Source: Plasmodium coatneyi
Lineage: Eukaryota; Apicomplexa; Aconoidasida; Haemosporida; Plasmodiidae
Assembly (NCBI RefSeq): GCF_001680005.1
Contig: NC_033567.1
Location: 1,426,001 to 1,490,000 of the forward strand
Length of the DNA stretch: 64,000 bases
Reading direction: 5' to 3'
The position numbers and the translations under genes were made by a program. Below the pieces are notes generated by a model that searched no databases, was not told where the DNA came from, and saw nothing but the letters and a program-made list of their open reading frames with translations. Positions 1 through 11,399 of this stretch are shown piece by piece. The stretch's first letter is position 1, and every line of letters starts with the position of its first letter.

Positions 1-99
1 GCGTAACAGAAACGCTTCCCATGCGCTTCCTCCACGGGCAAACTTCTTCTCACGCATACCTTGCATTTTTTTTTTTTTTCCCCTTATTTTTTATTACAG

Positions 100-934
100 A
101 ATGTACCAAGGCCACAACATGAACATAAAGAGAAAAAACGACATGTACAACTGCGACAGTATGGAGAAGAGCTACGACAACTACATCATGAAGGTAAAAT
201 AGATGATGAAATGCGTTTGTGCGTGTTAGCTCTCACCCTTGGTTTAGTGAACCCGCGTTGTAAATTCTATCATCGCTCCAACGTGCTATGCGTTTGCTTC
301 ACTCATCCTGGTATCTTCACTTCATCCCCCTCCCCGCAGGAGAACTACAAATCAGACGATGACAACAGTAATAATTACGCTTCGCCATTTTAATATGCGC
401 GAAATATTTGTGCCTACGTGACGGGACTAATTTTTTTGTGCACATATAACTGCGTGTGCATTTGAGCGTCCCAACATGTCCGTTAGTACCTCCACATGCC
501 AACCATGTCGTGTGCGAGGAAATAAATTACGTCAACTGAACAATGGAAAACTAGCCAAATTAAGACAAATGGGAATGAGAAAGAGACTTTTTTTTTGAAA
601 TGCGCGAATCGCATTCAGTAACAGAGCAAAAAGGAAAAAAAAAAGAAAAAATTACAACCCCATATAAAATATATGACAATTGTTAAAAAAGTTTCCAAAG
701 AAATGCCAGCCGCATGTTAAGAGAATGATTGAGCTTGACCACCCATATGCACATGCCCATGTGTGCATTCGTATGCGCCATGTGTACATTTGTGCGAAAC
801 TGTTTTGCTTCTCAGATATGAACAACGTCAATGCGTGTAACGATGACTACGACCTAGATCAGTGCGACTACAATGAGGGTAACGTAAAGAACATGCAGAA
901 CAAAAATGCAGAGGATGCTGATTATTACTTGTAA
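100..934 (+). CDS. 3' end of an unidentified multi-exon gene (partial)
   Basis: The last exons of a gene whose 5' part lies before the window; I do not recognise the product. An exon at 100-193 follows a pyrimidine-rich acceptor (TTATTACAG) and ends at GTAAAA. A second exon starts at 340 after CCCCGCAG. It can stop at 391-393, or splice at 367 (donor GTAATA) to a last exon 816-934 after TTCTCAG; that join is in frame (AAC A|AT ATG) and ends in TAA. Both tails are rich in Asn, Asp and Tyr, which favours the longer form because composition is continuous across the join. The visible protein is hydrophilic, with no domain. A dA tract (950-969) just after the stop fits a 3' UTR. The exon chain is supported; identity and which stop is used are uncertain. 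Confidence 0.5.
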
Positions 935-2560
935 TAAACGAAAAATGAGAAAAAAAAAAAAAAAAAAAATCCGCCGCAATGTATACAACTTGTGCATGAT
1001 GAAGTGACCAGCGTGTGGCACTGTAAATGTAAAGCTCGACAAAATGATGACAAAAAAAATGACCCTCTCATAAATTATTTTTAAAAATGCACATCTTTTT
1101 TTCTTCCCGTTTTTCACCAGCATGAAACAAAGATCAAGAGAACAGAACCATTATGGTACATACTAGAAAACTAGCCATCTACAATCAAAATGACAAGTGC
1201 AACGGGGAGAGCAGCGCGTTATTTGTCCACCCATTGCCGCACCGTCCGCAACGCGTGACTTTTTAACTGCTCACCCATTCATCACGTTGCCCAAATTACA
1301 CATATTTGTATTGTTAAGAAAGTTTACTGCGGTTTTACGTATTTATTTATCGTTGTTGTGGCGGCCATTGTGATAATTGGTATCACCGCTGCCAATCTTT
1401 TTTTCCTTTTTTTTTCGAATTAGTGCCATTTCTCATGTGCGGATTTTTGTGAAACATTTTTTCAAGTGCAAAAAATGTTGCCTGCATACATGTGTACTTT
1501 TACACCCCCCATGTGTGGATTTGGTGGAAGGGTCTGCCCACCAGGTGAGATACCGTGGCTAATATTTTCCCCTTCATGTAAAAAAATAAAATAAACATTA
1601 TATATAGCAAAGTATAACTTAACCAAATATTACATGTGAGAAAAATTAAACATTCCAAAAAAATTAAAAAAAAATAGCTATACAAATATCTGTGCAGCGA
1701 GGAAGCTACATAAGAGTGGTAAAGCAGAATGAAAGAAATTGCAACATGCAATACGACTCTGTTCAATTTTTTTTCCCTTTGCTGTAAATATTTTCATCTG
1801 GCAACACGCCCATTGCGTACGTACATAATATGTTCTCGCGTACCAATTTGATAAAGCCTATGATCTCCCCAGAACGATGAAACATCATCCCCCGTGTCTT
1901 ATGAAAATAAAAGGTTAAATCAAAATTTTATCTTCCTTAATTCTTTTAACAATATATGGAGAGAAAGAAAACCTTTTGTGCTATTTTTTATAAAAACGTA
2001 ATGATGGGGGGTTGGCAAAATGGAACGAGCACCTGTCTTAATAACTAATCAATGGAGACTGTGGAAGACCTCCACCAAAATTTTTTTTTTTTTTTGCGTT
2101 ATTTTTAAACTTTTAATATAAATGTGTTATGAATAATTTGGTTCTTCAAAAATGTAAAAAATGTTGGACTAATATACACGATTTTGTGCATAGCTGATTG
2201 GCAGCTGATAGGCCGCCGATACGCATAAAAACATTTTTATGCGTACTGCGCGTCCATTAATGTATTCATGTAAATTTAAAGCGAAAAAATACATAACCCC
2301 ATATTATCCACTTTTATAAACTCATATGATATATACACACATTGATACGACACACGTATGCATGTTCAAATAAAAGGGGTAATAATAATTAATAATGGGG
2401 GGAAAAAAGAAATTCGCGAATGAGACCTGTCATAGGGAAACAATTATTAAAAAGGTTAAAAAGGGGGGAACAACATCTTTCTGCTCTGTTCGCATCTCGA
2501 TTCCGCCCCCTTTCTCGCCTTCTTATTTTTCCCCCAACAGCCACATCATAAATGCTCTGC
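935..2560. other. Spacer between convergent genes
   Basis: No coding signal seen. It holds poly(dA) at about 950-969, a T tract near 2080-2096 and AT-rich 3' flanking sequence of the two converging genes. Confidence 0.6.
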
Positions 2561-4002
2561 TCAGTTATTCTTCAAGGAAACCACTTGGGTATCTGTGTCC
2601 AACTTAAACACGTTCGAATGCTTCTTAATAAAGAAGCCCAATTTCATTTTTAGTCCTTCGGGCTTCTTAACTTTTCCTAACTCGGGTAATTTGCACTTTC
2701 CATTTTTTTTCAAAAATGCAACGAGGTCTTTTTCGTACTGATTTTCGTCAAACAATTTGGATTTCTTTGATGGGCCATCATTTTTGTTATCCAATCCTCT
2801 CTTATTTTTATTTTTTTTTGGTCCGTTCTTTTTTTTCTCTGCTTTGTTCTCGGTCTCATCCTCATCGTCTTCGTCATCTTCCTCATCATCCTCATTTTCT
2901 TCATCTTCCTCATCCTCCTCCTCATCATCCTCGTCATCCTCATCATCTTCGTCATCTTCTCCCTCTTCATCATCTTCATCCTCATCGTCCTCATCTTCGT
3001 CATCATCATCCTCATCATCGTCATCGTTATTTCCTACATTCGTTTCGTCATCATCCAAAGCATTTTTTTTTTTTTTTTTTTCCAAATCCGTTAGCTAGCG
3101 AATTTTTCAGCGTATTTTTTCTCGTAAGCATTCTAACCTCTTCATTTTCATATTCGTCATCTTCATCTTCCAACTCTTCGTCTTCCTCATCGTCGTCATC
3201 TAGATGGTCCTGACCAAATGACACCTCATAATACCCAACAATATGGACTTCGTTTTTACTGCCACTGGTTTTCAGCTTCACTTCATTATCTAGCATTAAA
3301 AATATATCCAACGCTGTATCTTCGCACACGTTCTTTTGCAAACAGCAGATGTTATAGCATCCATTGGCATCTTCCACTTGTACGTACAGCTTTCCTTCAT
3401 CTTCTGGGTTGTTCAAGCATGCTCTCGACAGGTGGATAACGGAGTATCCGTCCTTAATCTCGGGTATGACGGTTTCGTCTGCCTTAATTACTTTTCCTGC
3501 GTAAAAGGTGAACAAGGCGGGGGGTAATAAAAACAATGCACATGGAGGAAGTTCAGATGGATGAAGAATTGGGGTTCCCATCCGATAGGAGGTTTCGTTT
3601 TCATATTACAAAAATGCTCATTGCGCCATGCACTTTCATATATACATATCTCTATTTATGCCGCTCCCCTATATGTACATTCAACGTAACAGACTCTATG
3701 TAAGGGAAAAATGCCTACGCCTCCCTTAGGGGGAGAGTTGCAAAATACGCATGAGCAAAATCAACGACAAGGTCTATAAATCGGGCATTTTATAATGAAA
3801 AAGGGCCTCCACATGCGCATCATGCGGATGCTGACTAACGTAACATGAGCTTGTGAACATACAAGCGCAAAAAATGAACGCAAGGAAAAGAAACTTAATG
3901 GTACACTCAACTTTCCAAAAATGCAGTCAACTGGGCATATGCAAGCACGACATCACATGGATGTTTACGCCGTTTCGCCGTAGCTCACTTACCGTAAAAC
4001 AT
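2561..4002 (-). CDS. Nucleoplasmin-like acidic nuclear chaperone, with homopolymer frameshift
   Basis: A two-exon minus-strand gene. Exon 1 is only 10 nt (4002-3993, ATG TTT TAC G) followed by a strong donor GGTAAGT. Exon 2 begins at 3496 after TTTTACGCAG, giving the start MFYGKVIK, which matches the short start of nucleoplasmin/HD2-type and FKBP39-type domains. About 95 residues of beta-rich nucleoplasmin-like fold are followed by a very long Asp/Glu tract, a Lys-rich stretch (NLS-like) and a conserved C-terminal module ending near 2561 (FLKKNGKCKLPELGKVKKPE...). The family binds histones and works in nucleolus and chromatin. The frame breaks in a run of 19 T (3063-3081 on +): one base fewer, or two more, joins the halves, and a one-base change gives exactly 315 codons. 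A sequencing or assembly indel is the likeliest cause. The nucleoplasmin assignment rests on fold-level resemblance. Confidence 0.7.
3063..3081. repeat. 19-base T run causing an apparent frameshift
   Basis: On the minus strand this poly(A) encodes a Lys run. The reading frame before it (…NGFG-Lys run) meets a stop soon after, while the frame after it (Lys run-NALDDDE…) carries the acidic tract. Length error or length polymorphism here explains the break. Confidence 0.75.
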
Positions 4003-7000
4003 TTTGTGCTGTTTGGGGGGTTAATTTTGTACGTTTGTAGGGTTGGTGATTTTTTTGCGCGTTTTGGTACTATTTGGGACTTTTTCCTTCCAAAATATGG
4101 TACTTCCTTTTTTGAACAGATGCAACTCTCAAAAAATACCGGTCAAAAATGTACGCTTAGGGGATGATGTACTTCTTTACAAAAGAGGAGAAATAAATTA
4201 ATTTTTTCTTTATTTTACAATCCTGCTTGGATGGGAATATTTATTTTGTTTTACTTTTTTAAGCAAATTATTTTGAGAAAAAAAAACGCTTGTTCCTTGA
4301 AAGCGAAATGTATTCATAAATGCGATTGAAAATAAATTCGACATAAAAATAAATGTACAAATGTGGGGGGAAGAATATGCGTAGTTGAATTGTTTGAGAA
4401 TATAGAAAGAGCATACGTTTTAAAAAAGCAAAAGAGAAAATAAAAGAATTATTATATACACGTGCGTACGTATATTTTTTATTTTGTATGCGGCATACGT
4501 TTGGTTAAATCTTTTTTTCGTAACTCATGTAGAGGGGCTATTTTGCGCACCTTTATATTTATTTATTTTTTTCTCGTGACAAAATGTTTGCAGGATATAA
4601 CGCATATTTACATGAGGGGTTCAGCAGTTTAATTTACGCCGGGATGTGGCCACAGATGTTGCGCCGATATGGTCACAAAAATTTACGCGGATGTTCCTAT
4701 AAAAAATGCTGCAGTATATACTGTGCCCATAAATACTGCGCTGATGTTGTGCTATGTGGTCAAGCGAATTCGCGCCCATATGTCTGTCGTTATGCGTTTA
4801 TTACTGCATTGAAAAATAAAGGAAAAAAAATACCGCATGCAAAGTTCATTTGAAAGAGGACGGGGCCATAATTTTAACTCAGTGGTAAAAGTTATGTACA
4901 TATATATATACATACTTTTATGTATCGTGGTTTTTGTTTACTTTTCCTGCTGGCCTCTTTCTATATATTTTTTGCAAATTCACACCGTGTGTTTTGAATG
5001 AGAATTCTGGGGCTGACGACGGTGAGCGTATTTTACGTATTCCTAATTTTGTACAACGTGAAAAATAGCTAAAATGATTTTTTTTTTTTTTTTTTTTTTT
5101 CTTAAAAAGTACAACTATTTGGCTAGTAAATAAAAAAAAATTGCTTCCTTCTTTTACACAGCGGAAGATGAGAAAACATACAAACATGGAATGTTCAAAA
5201 TGTATACCCCTTTTTTGCCACTATATAAATAAAAATGTGTTGCCGCATCTTTTCCCTTTTGATGAATCGCACGTTACTCTTTAATTACGCCGTGCAGTTG
5301 CCATGACTTCGCCTTTTTCATGTGTTTGTTGTATAAAAAAGAAAAATAGCAAACGGGAATGTTGCTGACGCGGTGCAAAATATGTTACACAAAGTGACGC
5401 AGTTCGAAGAGTACTTTCGTCCAATTATACATGCTTAAGCAAACAACTTTGTGAGATCAAAAATGGGAAAAAATACATGCCCAGTTTTGCATCCCAACGA
5501 AATGGCACAGCATAAACGTGTAACGTATGTCGCACACAGCATACAAAAGCCATAAATTTATATCATGCCAACGCTCGCGGAACGGGACCAATTTATGTTT
5601 TACCCCTTTTTACAACAATTCCCACGCACCCGTTTGGAGGTCCAAATTGATGCTAAGGAATTTATCCATTCCATTTAGTTAAAAAAATGAGAGGAAAAAG
5701 GCATCGCTTTGATGCCCCCCCAGTGCTGTTCCTACGAATGTATTCGCGGCTATACGCCGTAGCAGGAACACGGCAACTTTGCAAACGGCTGCCTGCCTTA
5801 TTTGATTAGTTCACGAGAAATGAGCAAACTTTTTTCAGTGCGAAGCGTAAAAGGTGTTCTCCCTTTGCGCGTTTTTCCTCGGGTTGCTGTCCTGTTCGCC
5901 TTCCCCGTTCTTCCCATTTTCATTCTCCACCAACGAGGCCCATCCCCACCTGTGCGACCTTTAAGCGTTGCATAAAAGAGGAGCACTACACACCTAAAAT
6001 GCGCCCAAATTGATCATCCTTGAGGGATGCCTTCGGGGGACTAGATGTGCGTGCCCGTCCTACGCTACTACTCTTGACGTCTTCGCGGCAGTGTTGCGCA
6101 GTATCGCAAAGCGGAGATAAGTCAACAGACATATTTACAATCTTTTACACATGAGAAAAAATAAAAGCGGGATCCCCTTTCTCGCATTTTCCAGTAGGGT
6201 TAATTATTCCTTTCGTTCGTGAAATGAGGGGGATAGTGAAATGAAAAGTCCCCATTTTGTGGTAGACGAAAAGGGAGCACACGAAAAAGGTGAAAAAAAA
6301 AAAAAGAAAAAACTCGAACAAATTTAACCACGTTGTATAAATCGTGCAAACTTTTGCACTAACACATTGGCACTTATCCACACATACGTTAACTATGTGG
6401 CATGCTTTATTGTTCCTGCCATTATACGCCTTTTCATTAAAAATAAGGGATATACTATTGACTCCACACCATGCGCATGGAATATGTAATGTTCGTGGCT
6501 TCCCAGCCGACGTAGTAAATTTTACCCAGTCTATCGTTCGACTATTCATGCGCGCAAAAGGCATTTCCTGCATGTTTGCAGGCAAAAAAAAAGCGCATAC
6601 CACGCCAAGCGTTCCAAGTGAAAAAATGAAAAGGAACAATTGACCGAATCGGAAACATGTCAAACGTGAACATTTCGTTTGTTAAATCAGGCAAAGCTAG
6701 CTTAAGTTCCGTGCTACTTAAACGTAGCCCCCCGCACGTTGAACTAATTTCACACATGCGCCTTGCACAGTTCACATGTCGCGAATTCCTTTTGCTAGAT
6801 GACGCATAACTAAATTTGAACGCATTTAGGAATTATGAAAAAAATCATGAAATTTTTTTTCTGACTTCCGTTTTGCTGCCTTCCTACGTTAGTTCGTTGG
6901 CTAGGCGTCTTCACAGTTCAACCCCAACATTTTAAACACCCATTTGTTTTAAACCGCCCCAATGTGCTGCCCCCCCTTGGTGTAGCCATTTGCGTAACTC

Positions 7001-7117
7001 CCTTCTACTACCCTCTTGACAGTCTTCACCTCCACACGGAGACTTGCAGTTAAATTTGTCACACACATCAACAGTTGTTGCCACCTCTACGGCTTAAGCT
7101 AAAATAAAAAAATATAT
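4003..7117. other. 3.1 kb spacer between divergent genes
   Basis: No supported gene. It has a 22-base T run near 5079-5100 and several AT-rich stretches, and must contain the promoters of the nucleoplasmin-like gene and of NudC. The longest open frame (6145-6663, minus, begins at TTG) has no domain and was rejected. Confidence 0.6.
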
Positions 7118-8641
7118 ATGGAAAACGAAAAGCACGAAAATATGCTACTCGCCATTGCGCGAGATTTTCAGTCGATAGACAATTTTATAGAAACCTTTTT
7201 ATCATTCCTCGAACACAAAACTGACTACTTCCATGTAATGCTTAATGAGGATGATATAGGAACATTGGCCAAAAAGTACGATGGCACTGTAGGGAAGGAC
7301 ATTTTAAATAACAACAAGTGTGGATTCAAAGCGCAAAGCAGAGAACAGAACTTAGTGAAGTCATTTAGGAAACATCAATTAAATTATATTATGAAAAAGC
7401 AGCCCTATTTAATCGAAAATGAAGACATGAGGAATAAATATTTACCTTCATGTGATGAATTAAAAAAATTGAATAGCTCAAAATTCTGCGAAGTGAAAAA
7501 TAAACAGAATGATATGCAGAAGAAGTTAGAATCTGGAACGACACCCATTAGTGCAACTACAGGTAATGAATTATTTGGAAATACCGTTAAGGGGAAGGAA
7601 ATCATAATAAACAAGTAGCGACTATCTACAGCAGATAGAGGGCTAACAAATATGTGCAACGTCTTCTAAGCATACATGCACATAGGTACTCATATACATA
7701 TATATACGCACATATATATTCATTTGCCCCCCCATTCAGGTGAAACCCACATATCAACCTGGAATGGAGGACAAACTGAGAAATATTTCTGGAACCAGGC
7801 GCTAAACGAAATTAACATAGAAATGCCGCTACACACTGAAATAAAAACCAGCGAAATCAACGTCCAAATTACGAACAAAAGCATTAAAGTGTATCACAAA
7901 AGTAAGACGAAGAAGGAAGGACGAACAGTTTTACCACTTCTCTGCAGCGTTCTTAAATGTGATGCGATCTAATTTCTTTAAAGGTATTTGCACTTTACTT
8001 TTTATATATTTTTTCACCCCACTTCAACCCTGCAGATGAAATAAAACTGGAAGGCACCTTCTATGAAGAAGTGAATAAGCAGGAATGCATGTGGAACATA
8101 GAGGACAAGAAAAAGCTAATAATTTTTTTGGAAAAAAAAAGAGAAAATTGGTGGCCATGTGTAATAATGGGTGACCCAGAAATAGACACTTCCAAAATTG
8201 AGTCCAAAAAGAACTTAACCGATTTTGATGAAAAGACGCAGGGAGAAATACGGAAATTTTTGCACCAGCAGAAAATGTAACCCTATATCCAATAAAAACA
8301 GTATTTTACATTTTTATGTATAAATATATGTACTTGAAAGATATGGAGTTGGACACGCACATTTCTGCGTGTACGTCTATTCCTGCGTGTTTTGCTCATA
8401 CCTGCAGTTTTATAAAAGATTACTTGCATACAAATAAGACGCGATTATAAAAAAGAAAAGTATGCATGCGCAATTCATTGCTTTAGTAATGGTCATGTAG
8501 CTAGCTTATATATGTTTATATGCCCTTTTTTCTTTCAATGTGTGTAGAAAAAACGAAGGGGCCAAGTCACCTGAAGAATTAAATGCGCAGACCATGCTGA
8601 AAAATGCCATGAGCAGTAAGGGATATCCATTTATGAAATAA
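7118..8641 (+). CDS. nudC: NudC nuclear movement protein (CS/p23-like domain)
   Basis: Four exons: 7118-7562, 7740-7901, 8036-8276, 8548-8641. All introns are GT-AG with consistent phases and the total is 314 codons (313 aa). The N-terminal block (MLLAIARDF…FLSFLEHKTDYFH) matches the conserved NudC N domain. From about residue 155 comes a CS domain: W-N-Q-A-L at its start, MWNIEDKKKL, then the family signature ENWWPCVIMGDPEIDTSKI. The tail (KNEGAKSPEEL…MLKNAM) matches the conserved NudC C-terminal helix, which decides in favour of splicing at 8276 rather than the stop at 8278-8280. NudC is an Hsp90/dynein co-chaperone acting in nuclear migration and cytokinesis, in the cytosol. Nothing is missing. 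The next gene lies 2.8 kb away. Confidence 0.93.
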
Positions 8642-11399
8642 ATTTTCTCTAGAAGAAATTTATACACGATTTTCCGAAATTATTAATCTAATTGAAAATT
8701 TTTAACTTGTGCCTGTTTGCGAATCTGCCCGTGTGCGGATGTGCCCCCACGTACTTCTATACATGTATTCATTTATTTACCCGTGCTGGCAGTTCCTCCC
8801 CTACCGCATACCCACCTTTCGCACATCACATTACCATTAAACATGATAGTTACGCCGAAAGGAGAATCCGAAGAATGGCGTTTCCTAAGAATTATTCTAC
8901 CTAAATGGTGATGTTCTGTCTGCATGTATTGTTAATGATATTGCTTCTCCCCCTTTTTTTTTTTTTGTGTGTTTTTTTTTGATGTGTTTTACGAAATATA
9001 CTTAATTCTCTTCATGGGAGAAATCTATATTCAAAGGTAAACTTTCTTGCTTCATTTAAATGACAAATGATCATTGAACAATTAGTTTGCAACTAATATG
9101 CCTTTTAGCCATTGTGAAGGGGGTTAGTAGAGGCACCGCCATTTAAAAGCAATATCAAAAATAAGTAACAATGAAACAAAATAAAATGAACCTTTTTGTT
9201 CTCATGTGTGATCGATCGCTTTTCGGATATCTACATTCACTAACCTTTTGGGAGGAGTGTATATATGCTATAAGTGCAACCTGGAAATCGAACAATACAA
9301 ATAATATTGACTCTATTCACGTCATTGACACAACTAGCTTTTTTTTTTTTTTTTTTTTTACATCACTTGGTCAGGTGATTTTTTCTGTTTAATTGGCTGG
9401 CTATTTTGACGCGTATCCACATTATTTCATCCTTTCATTTAATTTTTACTATGTTAAAATGTTTACAGTTGGTCACATTGTTTAAGCTCCTCACACATTG
9501 TTTTAATAATGGTGGCATGAATAAAGAACAAGGATTCATCGTAAGTTCGCGCGAGCATTTTTTAGACCCCCATTTTTATCGTGTGTACACGGGCACTTTC
9601 ATTCGGGTTGTATTTTAGCGAAATGCTATTTACGTACGTATGTGCGCATATATAAGCATATACAAATTCGTGTTGGCAGAAAAATGGCATTGTAGTGCCA
9701 TCCCCTATTTGTTTATTTGCAGAATGGTCGGTTGAAGGATCGCTTGTTTTACAGTTATGCCACATGGCACATATGTAAGCACATGTCGATATCATGCATG
9801 ATTTCCCTTTGCTCTTCTTTTGTAATGCAGCACTTTTCCCTTTAATGACAGCCACGGATGTAGCAGCTCACATTGAAGAACAGAATTAATTCGTTATGCG
9901 GTTCACTGGGGGCTGTAATAATTGTTTTCTCGTAGGACACACCGAATACACAACATTTGCCACATGCTACTTTTCGCCTTTCCGTTTAGGGTAAACCATT
10001 GCCATTCATTTTTATCCCATTTTGCATATTAAAAAATGGTACTTTTGGAGCATTTTATTTTTAGCATATCTACAACGGTGTTGCTTTTCCTTTTCAAAGA
10101 CAACGCAGTTTAAAATTTACAGAATTGTGTGTGAATGTTTGTAAAGTTTGTGCAACTTCCGCGAATGAAAAAGAAGTAAAGCAAAACGAACAAACGAAAT
10201 TACCCGCGTTTATTTCATTATAACCGTTTTATACCTCTGACTGGCGAAAAAATGTATACACATACAAATGAGGAAGAAAAATTGCACTTGTATGATATGC
10301 GTATAACTGAGTTTCACATACGCAGGGGGAACAGAACATATACAATTTTGGGAAATTAATTTTTATTCATATTCAATCATTCCTTTTCTGTGCTGTTTTG
10401 TACTTTCGCTTTAACACTAGTTTTTTTATGCTTTCACTTTTTGACTTTATGTCGTGTGTGCCCCTGAAAGAATTGCACTCTGTGGATGTAATCCCCAAAA
10501 TGGTTAGGCGTTCACTTTGGAGGACATTTTCCTTTTCCGCTTTTTTTCGCAACAGATTTTTGCTGTCGTAAAAGTAGAAATGTTTGTTTTATTTTTTTCC
10601 TCGTTAAAAAAAGTGCAGGAAAAAAACTGGAGTGACGTAAATGTATGTACAAATATATGAATATACCCATGTATATGTGCGCATCGTGGGAACAGCCTCC
10701 CCCATCATATTGAACGTTGCGTACTTTCAGATTACTTTTTTTTCATCCGTTTTTCCTTCCTACAATTTGCAAATGTTGTCACTAACGTCGTAATATGTGC
10801 AGGTGTACACGCATAATTCTGCTTTGTTCTGAATTTTTTTTTTTTTTTTTTTTTTTCCTTTTTCCCCCTTTTTTTCCACTTTTGGTTGCAACTTTTAAGA
10901 GGCAACAAGTATATACAGATATATACTTAAATGCGCGGGTACGCGACAAACATAATGTTGTAATAAGAAATGTTTGCCTACATGAGTGTGTTTATACATA
11001 TATAAAAATACGCGTATTTATGTGCGTGGGTATGTACACTTGTACAGTACCAGTATATATCTCAGATTTTTTCACGCCCATAGCAAGTCGTTTTTTTTTT
11101 TTTTTTTTTTGTGAGAAAGACTTATAATTTTTGGAGCACATAATATTAAGATGGCGTTTTGGAAATCATGTCAAGTATAGGGAAACGAAGAAGAAAAATT
11201 CAACTGTAGAAATTTGTTAACAAAGCAGAATATCAGTACACGGAATATATAATGTTATGAGAACATTATTACGTGTTAAAGGTGAAATTTGGATTTAAAA
11301 CTTTTAAGAAATGACATGGAGAAAGGACATATGTAAAAAGAACAACGAACCAAAAAGGAAGAAAAAAAAAAGAAAAAAACACTTAGCAATAAGAAGAAA
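8642..11399. other. 2.8 kb spacer
   Basis: No gene supported. It contains long T runs near 9340-9359, 10833-10857 and 11090-11110, and a 12-mer TGTGCGCATATA (9641-9652) that recurs exactly at 15691-15702. The purine-rich stretch just before 11400 is probably the 5' UTR of the next gene. Confidence 0.6.

Noticed and set aside
2757..3098. Poly-Ser plus-strand frame
   Set aside because: Complement of the Asp/Glu tract of the nucleoplasmin-like gene.
6145..6663. 172-codon minus-strand frame with hydrophobic start
   Set aside because: Begins at TTG, has no domain, runs through a poly-Phe homopolymer, and competes with overlapping frames of similar quality.
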